Source: an uncultured Verrucomicrobia subdivision 3 bacterium
Lineage (GTDB): Bacteria; Verrucomicrobiota; Verrucomicrobiae; Limisphaerales; CAMLLE01
Direction of reading: 5' to 3'
Length of the DNA stretch: 5,179 nt
Assembly: GCA_946480555.1 (NCBI GenBank)
Contig: CAMLLE010000287.1
Coordinates: forward strand, 1 to 5,179
A model generated the notes under the pieces. It ran no database searches, was not told the origin of the DNA, and was given only the letters and a program-made list of their open reading frames with translations. Below are positions 1 through 5,179 of this stretch, one piece after another (the stretch's first letter is position 1; each line of letters begins with the position of its first letter). A program made the position numbers and the translations under genes.

Positions 1-803
1 TGAAGCAGCAGCGCGTTGCTGCCCAGCACAGGGTGAATTTCGCCGATGGAAATCTCCGCGCCGGAACCTGTGACGGCGGGATACTCCTCCAAAACTTCCC
101 GCACTATCCGGGCGAGATCCACGCGTTCCAGTGTGAGTGTGCCATCGCCCGTGCGACTGTAACTGAGCACGTCGAGAATGAGCCGGTCCATGCGGATGGC
201 GGCGCGTTTCACGCGCAGGAGAAACTCCTTCGCGCGCGGCTCCAGCCCGGAACTGTATTCCTCGCCGAGAATTTCCGAGAAACTCTGGATCGCCCGCAAC
301 GGCGCCCGCAGATCGTGCGACAGCGTGTAGGAAAATGCTTCCAGCTCGGCGATCTTGTCGCGCAGTTCAGCCGTGCGGGCGCGCACCTGTTCCTCGAGCT
401 CAACCTTCGCGGCAGCCTCCGCTTGCAGGGCGCGATGCCACATTTCGGCGACGTAGCTCATGAATATTCCCGCAAAGGCGAACAGCAGGATCACGATGAT
501 TGCGGGCAGATCAGAGTTATCGAACCGGAGACGCGGCTCGATCCAGAGGACGTGCGCCGTGACAATGCTCAAAGCCGTGGCGATCAATCCGCTGGTGCGG
601 CCGCCGTACCACGCGGCGATCAAAACCGCCGGGTAGTAGAGAATCCAAGGCACGGTGTTGCCCAGCACGGGCAGGCAATAGATGCGGAAGACCGTCACCA
701 CCGTCACACACGCCATCGCAAACAGCGCGCGCTGCAGCCAGCTTCGCCGCGGCGCGGCCAGCGCGAGGCGAGTCAGAAACCTGTAAATCCGCGAATCCCT
801 CAT
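1..803 (-). CDS. Membrane sensor histidine kinase, DUF4118 + HisKA (C-terminus cut by window edge)
   Basis: This is the N-terminal part of a sensor histidine kinase, which autophosphorylates on histidine and passes the phosphoryl group to a response regulator. I translated 267 codons from the ATG at 803-801; the frame is open to the left edge. Residues about 25-117 contain four hydrophobic segments (about 25-45, 52-67, 70-88 and 99-117) with WILYYPAVLIAAWYGGR in the second. This matches the DUF4118 (KdpD-like) four-helix membrane sensor, so the protein sits in the inner membrane. A charged, probably coiled-coil linker (about 118-158) leads to the HisKA motif AFSYTLSHDLRAPLRAI, with His163 as phosphoacceptor. 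The N, G1, F and G2 boxes of the ATPase domain must lie outside the window. No Shine-Dalgarno precedes the ATG; in-frame TTG codons occur a little upstream, so the start is likely but not certain. It is transcribed away from the plus-strand signalling genes, and its cognate regulator is not visible. The family is clear, but the signal sensed is unknown. Confidence 0.92.
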   Translation of the reverse strand, partial: MRDSRIYRFLTRLALAAPRRSWLQRALFAMACVTVVTVFRIYCLPVLGNTVPWILYYPAVLIAAWYGGRTSGLIATALSIVTAHVLWIEPRLRFDNSDLPAIIVILLFAFAGIFMSYVAEMWHRALQAEAAAKVELEEQVRARTAELRDKIAELEAFSYTLSHDLRAPLRAIQSFSEILGEEYSSGLEPRAKEFLLRVKRAAIRMDRLILDVLSYSRTGDGTLTLERVDLARIVREVLEEYPAVTGSGAEISIGEIHPVLGSNALLL

Positions 804-954
804 GTACGAACGTGCCGACTGTAGCAGTGGTTCTGGCAAAAGCAATTGGCTGAAATGGGAGGGGAGCTTCAATTCCGAGGTTAAACCTTCGATGTTCGGC
901 GGAAGGATGATTCGGGAGCAGGTGAGTTCGCTTTGGATCATTCCCGCTTTCCTG

Positions 955-975
955 AAACTTGAATCTTGAAACTTG
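955..975. repeat. Three tandem 7-bp repeats (AAACTTG / AATCTTG / AAACTTG)
   Basis: Positions 955-961, 962-968 and 969-975 read AAACTTG, AATCTTG and AAACTTG. This is a perfect heptamer period with one mismatch in the middle unit. The flanking CCTGAAAC and GTTTCCAG are also nearly complementary to each other. The function is unknown: it could be a simple-sequence repeat, part of a dispersed intergenic repeat, or clustered half-sites for a DNA-binding protein. Confidence 0.5.
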
Positions 976-1021
976 GTTTCCAGCCTTGCCGCCCAGTTCG
1001 TTCCACCGGCAACCGCGAATT

Positions 1022-1050
1022 TTGTCAGGTATTCGCCTGACACATATTTT
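1022..1050 (+). promoter_or_regulatory. Putative sigma70-type promoter for the plus-strand signalling genes
   Basis: TTGTCA at 1022-1027 matches the -35 consensus TTGACA at five of six positions. A 17-bp spacer follows, then TATTTT at 1045-1050, which matches TATAAT at four of six. The spacing is optimal, and transcription would begin around 1057. The site reads toward the small ORF at 1126, the receiver gene at 1362 and the hybrid kinase at 1829. An inverted repeat overlaps the -35 and spacer, which is a common place for an operator. This is a consensus match by eye in one sequence, without experimental or comparative support. Confidence 0.42.
1023..1042. promoter_or_regulatory. Perfect inverted repeat TGTCAGG-N6-CCTGACA, candidate operator
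   Basis: TGTCAGG (1023-1029) and CCTGACA (1036-1042) are exact reverse complements separated by TATTCG. The half-site centres are 13 bp apart, which is compatible with a dimeric helix-turn-helix regulator binding successive major grooves. The dyad covers most of the -35 element and the spacer of the putative promoter, so occupancy would be expected to repress. A third copy of the half-site, GTCAGG, lies downstream at 1071-1076. As RNA it would form a 7-bp hairpin followed by CATATTTT, but no upstream plus-strand gene needs a terminator, so an operator fits better. Confidence 0.4.
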
Positions 1051-1125
1051 CAGGTCTCCCTCACATTTGAGTCAGGGATTGCTGACGTAGGCGGAAACGC
1101 GGAGGTGCGATAACGTCGAGCCATC

Positions 1126-1344
1126 ATGAAAGCGAATTCCAACCGCATTCAAATTCCGGTGGAGCATTGGATCACGATTGAGGGGCCGATCGCGATCCGC
1201 CATACGACACCCCGCCGGTCTCCCCTGCCCCACGATTGCAGCCACTTCCTCTGCATTGAACCACGGCCGCTGATTTCCAGCGCGCATCCCCAGCCCCGCC
1301 TCGAGCTGGCTGAAGAACCGGATTGGGCAGCCTTCCTCAAGTAA
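1126..1344 (+). CDS. Doubtful small ORF, 72 aa, no recognised family
   Basis: An ATG at 1126 opens a 72-codon frame ending in TAA at 1342-1344, 17 bases before the receiver start. I do not recognise the product. It begins MKANSNRIQIPVEHWITIEG, has a proline- and histidine-rich middle with two cysteines (in DCSHFLC), and ends in an acidic EEPDWAAFLK. There is no signal peptide or membrane segment. For coding: roughly 70% of third positions are G or C by my count, as expected for a real gene here, and the frame sits between the promoter and the receiver gene. Against: GGAGG at 1101-1105 is about 20 bases from the ATG, too far for a normal ribosome site, and the opposite strand is also open over this stretch. 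It could be an unannotated small protein or simply leader sequence. Confidence 0.3.
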   Translation: MKANSNRIQIPVEHWITIEGPIAIRHTTPRRSPLPHDCSHFLCIEPRPLISSAHPQPRLELAEEPDWAAFLK

Positions 1345-1361
1345 CGCCCATCCCACTCCGC

Positions 1362-1793
1362 ATGCCTCTCACTCAGCATCTTTCCGTCGTGATCATCGAA
1401 CCTTCCGCCCTCGTGCGCGAACGCATCGTCGATCTGGTCTCGCGATTGCCGCGCGTGCAGGTGCGGGGGGCCGCGGAGACGGGCCGCCACGGCCTGGAAC
1501 TCTGCGCCGCGCAAACGCCGCAGGTGGTGATGCTGGGCCTGGAACTGGAAGACATGAACGGCTTGAAATTTCTCCAGCAACTGCGCGGGCAGCGGCCTGA
1601 GTGCCGCATCATCGCCCTGACGAACTGCCCGTTCAAAGGTGTGCTCCAGCTCAGTCTGGAGTGCGGTGCGGATTTTTGCTTCGACAAGACGACGGAGATC
1701 GAGCTCGCGCTCGGTGTATGCTCCCAGCTCGCGAATCACTCGGAGCTTCGCCCGAGCCCGCCGGCTCATCCCGAGAACGGCAGCATGAACTAA
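1362..1793 (+). CDS. Stand-alone receiver-domain protein lacking the phosphoacceptor Asp (pseudo-receiver)
   Basis: This 143-aa protein consists of a single CheY-like receiver domain (about residues 7-122) and a short Pro/Ser-rich tail. It has no DNA-binding or enzymatic output domain. The fold is clear: LSVVIIEPSALVRERI at strand 1, PQVVMLGLELEDMNGLKFL at strand 3, IIALT at strand 4, and GADFCFDK at strand 5. In canonical receivers strand 3 reads PDVVLLD; here the phosphoacceptor position is Gly59 (codon GGC at 1536-1538). The acidic pair at the end of strand 1 is Glu13-Pro14 instead of Glu/Asp-Asp. Thr87 and Lys109 are retained. It should therefore not accept phosphate in the normal way and may act by binding a partner. 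I chose ATG 1362 because the receiver fold begins right after it. An in-frame TTG at 1323 would add 13 residues but overlaps the small ORF. There is no Shine-Dalgarno. The hybrid kinase follows after 35 bases, so the two are likely co-transcribed. Confidence 0.88.
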   Translation: MPLTQHLSVVIIEPSALVRERIVDLVSRLPRVQVRGAAETGRHGLELCAAQTPQVVMLGLELEDMNGLKFLQQLRGQRPECRIIALTNCPFKGVLQLSLECGADFCFDKTTEIELALGVCSQLANHSELRPSPPAHPENGSMN

Positions 1794-1795
1794 AA

Positions 1796-1821
1796 AGGCT
1801 GGCGCCCGCTGCGGCCAGCTT
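1796..1821 (+). other. Hairpin between receiver and hybrid-kinase genes
   Basis: GCTGGC (1798-1803) and GCCAGC (1814-1819) are exact reverse complements with a 10-base loop. One G-T and one A-T pair extend the stem to 8 bp. No T run follows (the next bases are AGATCG), so a rho-independent terminator is unlikely. The 3' arm ends 7 bases before the ATG at 1829, where a ribosome would bind. In the mRNA this could tune translation of the kinase relative to the receiver, or be a chance GC-rich pairing. Confidence 0.25.
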
Positions 1822-1828
1822 AGATCGA

Positions 1829-4800
1829 ATGAATTCCCAAAAATTAACCGTTTTGATCCTGGAAGATTCGCCCGCCGACGCTGCGCTCATCGAGGAAACG
1901 TTGCGCGAGGCGGATTTCGAGTTCACGACGATTCAGACGGGCGAAGTGGGGGAGCTGGATCGTCTGATTGAGAAAGTCTCGCCGGACCTGATTTTTGCCG
2001 ATCGCGAACTCGCGGGCGACTCCGCATTCAAAGCGATCGCTGCCGCGCAGCAGCGTGCTCCGGCCACGCCGTTCATCTTCATTTCCGAAACACCAGGTGA
2101 AGAACTCGCGGTGGAAGCCGTGCGCAGCGGCGCGACGGATTACGTCCTGAAGGATCGCATCACCCGGCTGGTCCCGGCGGTGCGCCGCGCCCTGCACGAG
2201 CGACAGCAACTGACCGAGGTGGATGCGGATCAGTCCGATTCAAACAACTGGGTGGAACGACCGGGCGACAGCCGGCGCTTGTGCGAACTGAACCGGCTCG
2301 TCCGCGCCACACGCGAGATCAACAAGGTCGTCGTTCGCGAACGTGATCCGGAAAAACTGCTGACCGAAGCGTGCAACGTCCTGGTGCGGACGCGCGGGTA
2401 CTTGCACGCGGGCATCGGCCTGGTGGAGTCGCGCTTCCTGCGGATTCCGCCGGTGACGCGCCCTGCGTGCGGATATGAGTTTCTCGACAGCCTGACGATC
2501 ACTTGGAGCGGGGATGCGGCTGATTTGGTTCCGGCCCATGCGACGATTCATTCCGGACGATCCTGGGTTTGCCGCGATACGGCGAACGATCCGCGTTTCG
2601 CCGTCTGGCGCGAAGGCGCGCTGGCCTGCGGCTGCGCTTCCCTGGCCACGGTTCCGATGATGCATTGGGGGCAGGTGATCGGCGCCATCACGCTGTGCTC
2701 GGATCGCACCGAAACCTTCCAGCCGGAAGAACTCCGGTTGCTGGAGGAGCTGGCGGAAGATCTCGCCCATGCGCTGGAATGCATCCGGCGCGACCAGGCC
2801 TACCATCGCGCCGAAGCTCACCTGCACCTGTTGAAATCTGCGTTGAAATCCGCCGCAAACGCGATCGTGATCACCGATCGCGACGGGCTGGTTTATTGGG
2901 TGAATCCCGCGTTCACGGTGCTGACGGGATACTCATTTGAGGATATGAAGCGCTCGCGGACGAACATGTTGAAGTCCGGCATTCATGACGAACAGTTCTT
3001 CCACGAACTTTGGAGCACCATTCAAGCTGGCAAAGCCTGGCACTCGGAAATCGTGAACCGCCGCAAGGACGGAACCACCTACACCGAGGAATGCACGATC
3101 ACGCCGGTGCGCAATGACCACGGCGACATCTCCCATTTCATCGCCGTGAAGCAAGACGTGTCAGCCCGCAAACAGGCGGAGGAGCTGATGCGTTCCAACC
3201 TCGAGCGGCTGCTGCGGCACGAGTCGGCGCTCACGATGGTGACCAAGGACATGTCGCCCCCGGCTGGCGATCTCGCGGCGTGCTTGCGCCGGCTGACCGA
3301 AACCGCCGCACGGGCGATCGGGGTGGCGCGTGTGAGCTTCTGGCGTTACGACTCCGGCGGCGAATCGCTCCGGTGCATCGACCTGTTTGAGCTGGATAAG
3401 AACCGTCATTCCGAAGGCGCGCGCCTGATGGCCGTGGATTACCCGGCCTATTTTCGGGCGTTGGCCGAGTCCGAGGTGGTGGCGGCGGAAGATGCGCGCG
3501 TGGAACCGCGAACGGCGGAGTTCTCGAGCGATTACCTCGTGCCGAACGGGATTGTTTCGATGATGGACGTTCCGGTGCGGCTCAAGGGAAAGCTGGATGG
3601 CGTCATCTGCCATGAACACGTGGGTTCCAAGCGAAGCTGGACTTCGGACGAACGCACGTTTGCCATCGCGATTGCGAACCTTGCGGCGCTGGTGCTGGAA
3701 GAAGACGAACGCAAACGCGCCCAGGAACAGCTGCGCCATTCGGAACTTGCCTACGCCTCGCTCGTGAACACGGTGGACGGGATTGTATGGGAACTCGATG
3801 TGCCCACGTTTCGCTTCACCTTCGTCAGTGAACAGGCGGAACGGCTGCTCGGCTATCCGGTCGAACACTGGCTCAACGAACCCGGTTTCTGGCAAAGCCG
3901 CCTGCATCCCGAGGACCGTGACACGGCGGTGAGCTATTGCCAGACGGCAACGGCCGCAATGCGCGACCACGATTTCGAATACCGCATGATTGCAGCGGAT
4001 GGCCGGGTGGTTTGGATTCGTGACATCGTGACGGTGGTGGTGGAGAACAACCGGCCGGCAAAGCTCCGCGGGATCATGGTGGACATCTCCCGGCAGAAGC
4101 AGACCGAAGCCGATTTGCGCTGGCGGACGGCCTTCTTTGAGGCGCTGGTGGATTCCAACCTCGACGGGCTCCTCGTCGTCGATCACGAGGGAAAGAAGAT
4201 TCTTCAAAATCGCCGCATGATGGAGCTTTGGGGAATTCCCGCCGAGATTGCGAACGATCCGGACGACCGCCGGCAGGTGGAGTTTGTCAAGAATCTCACC
4301 CGCAACTCCGAGCAGTTCACTGCGGAGGTGTCGCGGCTCTATGCGCACCACGATGAAGTGCATCGCTGCGAAGTTGAATTGATCAACGGCACCGTGCTGG
4401 ACCGTTACTCCGCACCGGTGCGAGACGCGCACGGGACTTACTACGGCCGCATCTGGGCGTTCCGCGATATGACCGAGCGCCGTCAGCTGGAAGCCCAATT
4501 CCGCCAGGCGCAAAAGATGGAAGCCATCGGGCAGCTTGCCGGCGGTGTGGCGCACGATTTCAACAACATTCTCACGGCAGTGATGATGCACCTCGGCATT
4601 CTCCGGACCACATTGAAGGAGCCGGGCACGGCCGAAGCATTGAAGGAACTGGAATCCCAGGCGCGCCGCGCTTCGGAACTCACACGCCAGTTGCTGATGT
4701 TCAGCCGCAAGTCGGCCATCGAGCTCAAGCCGCTCGATCTCAATGCCACCATCGCGGAAACGCAAAACATGCTTTCCCGCCTGCTGGGCGAACACATCCG

Positions 4801-5179
4801 TCTCGACTTCCACGCATCGCCGTGCCTGCCACTCGTTGAGGGCGACCGGGGCATGATCCAGCAAGTGATCATGAACCTCGCCCTCAACGGACGGGACGCG
4901 ATGTCGGGCGGCGGCCGGCTCGAAATGAGCGCGGAGGTCTGCCGGTTTGATGCCGCCTCGTTGCAACGTCCCTCCGACCGTCGCGCCGGAACGTTTGTCC
5001 GGCTGTCGGTCAGAGATTCCGGCTGCGGCATGGATGAAGCGACGCGCCGGCGGATTTTCGAACCGTTCTTCACCACCAAGCCCCAGGGCAAGGGAACCGG
5101 GCTGGGCCTGGCGACGGTTTATGGAATCGTTCAACAGCATCGCGGCTGGATCGAAGTGGAAAGCGAGCCGGGCAAGGGA
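1829..5179 (+). CDS. Large soluble multi-sensor hybrid histidine kinase, REC-GAF-PAS-GAF-PAS-PAS-HisKA-HATPase (3' end outside window)
   Basis: This frame starts at ATG 1829 and is open for 1117 codons to the right edge. Domains in order: a receiver (about 1-122) with Glu12/Asp13, phosphoacceptor Asp58, Ser86 and Lys108 all present; GAF (about 165-318); PAS (about 334-446, [11 protein letters not shown] at 359-369); GAF (about 478-626); PAS of the PAS_3 type (about 635-757, HPEDRD at 693-698); PAS (about 765-885, ending FRDMTERR); HisKA with GGVAHDFNN and His909; and HATPase_c with N box [10 protein letters not shown] (Asn1016, Asn1020), G1 box DSGCGMD (1063-1069), F box FEPFFTTK (1077-1084) and G2 GKGTGLGL (1087-1094). 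All catalytic boxes are intact, so it should autophosphorylate. I see no membrane segment, so it is probably cytoplasmic. The window ends at SEPGKG, just before the usual last strand of the ATPase domain; an additional C-terminal receiver is common in such kinases but cannot be seen. No Shine-Dalgarno precedes the ATG, which opens directly onto receiver strand 1. The ligands of the GAF and PAS domains are unknown. Confidence 0.96.
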   Translation, partial: MNSQKLTVLILEDSPADAALIEETLREADFEFTTIQTGEVGELDRLIEKVSPDLIFADRELAGDSAFKAIAAAQQRAPATPFIFISETPGEELAVEAVRSGATDYVLKDRITRLVPAVRRALHERQQLTEVDADQSDSNNWVERPGDSRRLCELNRLVRATREINKVVVRERDPEKLLTEACNVLVRTRGYLHAGIGLVESRFLRIPPVTRPACGYEFLDSLTITWSGDAADLVPAHATIHSGRSWVCRDTANDPRFAVWREGALACGCASLATVPMMHWGQVIGAITLCSDRTETFQPEELRLLEELAEDLAHALECIRRDQAYHRAEAHLHLLKSALKSAANAIVITDRDGLVYWVNPAFTVLTGYSFEDMKRSRTNMLKSGIHDEQFFHELWSTIQAGKAWHSEIVNRRKDGTTYTEECTITPVRNDHGDISHFIAVKQDVSARKQAEELMRSNLERLLRHESALTMVTKDMSPPAGDLAACLRRLTETAARAIGVARVSFWRYDSGGESLRCIDLFELDKNRHSEGARLMAVDYPAYFRALAESEVVAAEDARVEPRTAEFSSDYLVPNGIVSMMDVPVRLKGKLDGVICHEHVGSKRSWTSDERTFAIAIANLAALVLEEDERKRAQEQLRHSELAYASLVNTVDGIVWELDVPTFRFTFVSEQAERLLGYPVEHWLNEPGFWQSRLHPEDRDTAVSYCQTATAAMRDHDFEYRMIAADGRVVWIRDIVTVVVENNRPAKLRGIMVDISRQKQTEADLRWRTAFFEALVDSNLDGLLVVDHEGKKILQNRRMMELWGIPAEIANDPDDRRQVEFVKNLTRNSEQFTAEVSRLYAHHDEVHRCEVELINGTVLDRYSAPVRDAHGTYYGRIWAFRDMTERRQLEAQFRQAQKMEAIGQLAGGVAHDFNNILTAVMMHLGILRTTLKEPGTAEALKELESQARRASELTRQLLMFSRKSAIELKPLDLNATIAETQNMLSRLLGEHIRLDFHASPCLPLVEGDRGMIQQVIMNLALNGRDAMSGGGRLEMSAEVCRFDAASLQRPSDRRAGTFVRLSVRDSGCGMDEATRRRIFEPFFTTKPQGKGTGLGLATVYGIVQQHRGWIEVESEPGKG

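Larger units (their letters stand above)
804..1125. other. Divergent intergenic region without a convincing gene
   Basis: This stretch separates the minus-strand membrane kinase from the plus-strand genes. I found no ORF here with recognisable protein character; the longest plus-strand start I followed (892) gives only 25 codons. What it does hold is an 11-bp near-palindrome (AGGTTAAACCT, 878-888), a threefold heptamer (955-975), and a plus-strand promoter with an overlapping inverted repeat (1022-1050). A further GTCAGG copy lies at 1071-1076. For the minus-strand kinase only a poor promoter candidate is visible (TTGCTT, 16 bp, TACAGT, reading 845 to 818), and it would leave a leader of about 8 bases, so I do not annotate it separately. 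Confidence 0.7.

Noticed and set aside
33..824. 263-codon plus-strand open frame at the left end
   Set aside because: It is in exact codon register antisense to the membrane histidine kinase and is explained by the same avoidance of TTA, CTA and TCA. The minus strand encodes clear DUF4118 and HisKA motifs.
818..845. Minus-strand promoter TTGCTT-16-TACAGT for the membrane kinase
   Set aside because: Both boxes match consensus poorly, and the start would lie only about 8 bases before the ATG, so it is too weak to annotate.
892..969. 25-codon plus-strand ORF starting at ATG 892
   Set aside because: It is too short, has no ribosome site, and runs into the heptamer repeat. Nothing in its sequence suggests a leader peptide or toxin.
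1023..1050. Rho-independent terminator (7-bp stem followed by CATATTTT)
   Set aside because: No plus-strand gene ends upstream, the T run is short and begins after four other bases, and the same bases make a well-spaced promoter.
1149..1769. 206-codon minus-strand open frame over the receiver gene
   Set aside because: It overlaps the receiver coding sequence, whose protein has unmistakable receiver motifs. The antisense translation is Arg/Ala-rich with no domain I recognise.
3161..5140. Very long (659-codon) open frame on the minus strand
   Set aside because: It lies codon-on-codon antisense to the hybrid kinase. Stops in that frame require sense TTA, CTA or TCA codons, which this gene almost never uses; the frame ends exactly at a TCA codon (3161-3163). 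The translation has no recognisable domain, while the plus strand has a full set of kinase motifs.
1..5179. CRISPR arrays, tRNA or rRNA genes, insertion sequences, phage or defence modules
   Set aside because: I looked for direct-repeat arrays, terminal inverted repeats and transposase or nuclease motifs and saw none. The window is almost entirely signalling genes.

Overview
This window carries a divergent pair of two-component signalling loci with a regulatory-looking gap between them. Codon use is GC-rich (roughly 60% G+C by eye) and strongly avoids TTA, CTA and TCA. No convincing Shine-Dalgarno sequence precedes any start. The stand-alone receiver ends in a GADFxFDK motif, and the big kinase stacks REC, GAF and PAS modules. 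Together these suggest a free-living, sensory-rich Gram-negative bacterium. Verrucomicrobiota is my best guess, but it rests on recalled family style and not on a marker gene.

Layout: (1) Positions 1-803, minus strand, hold the N-terminal 267 codons of a membrane histidine kinase with a four-helix DUF4118 (KdpD-like) sensor and a HisKA domain. Its ATPase part lies beyond the left edge. (2) Positions 804-1125 hold no convincing gene. They contain a tandem heptamer (955-975) and a sigma70-like promoter on the plus strand (TTGTCA, 17 bp, TATTTT; 1022-1050). A perfect 7-bp inverted repeat (1023-1042) lies across the -35 element and spacer of that promoter. (3) Positions 1126-1344 hold a doubtful small ORF of 72 codons. 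(4) Positions 1362-1793 hold a 143-aa stand-alone receiver protein that has lost the phosphoacceptor aspartate (Gly59) and one Mg-binding acidic residue (Pro14), but keeps the conserved Thr and Lys. (5) Position 1829 to the right edge holds 1117 codons of a very large soluble hybrid kinase, REC-GAF-PAS-GAF-PAS-PAS-HisKA-HATPase. Its receiver is intact, and the window ends just before the end of the ATPase domain.

The plus-strand genes probably form one transcription unit from the promoter near 1022-1050. The most interesting point is that a degenerate, probably non-phosphorylatable receiver is encoded immediately upstream of a hybrid kinase with an intact N-terminal receiver. A plausible but unproven reading is that the small protein acts by binding rather than as a phosphoryl acceptor. 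The divergent membrane kinase may be functionally linked or may simply be a neighbour.
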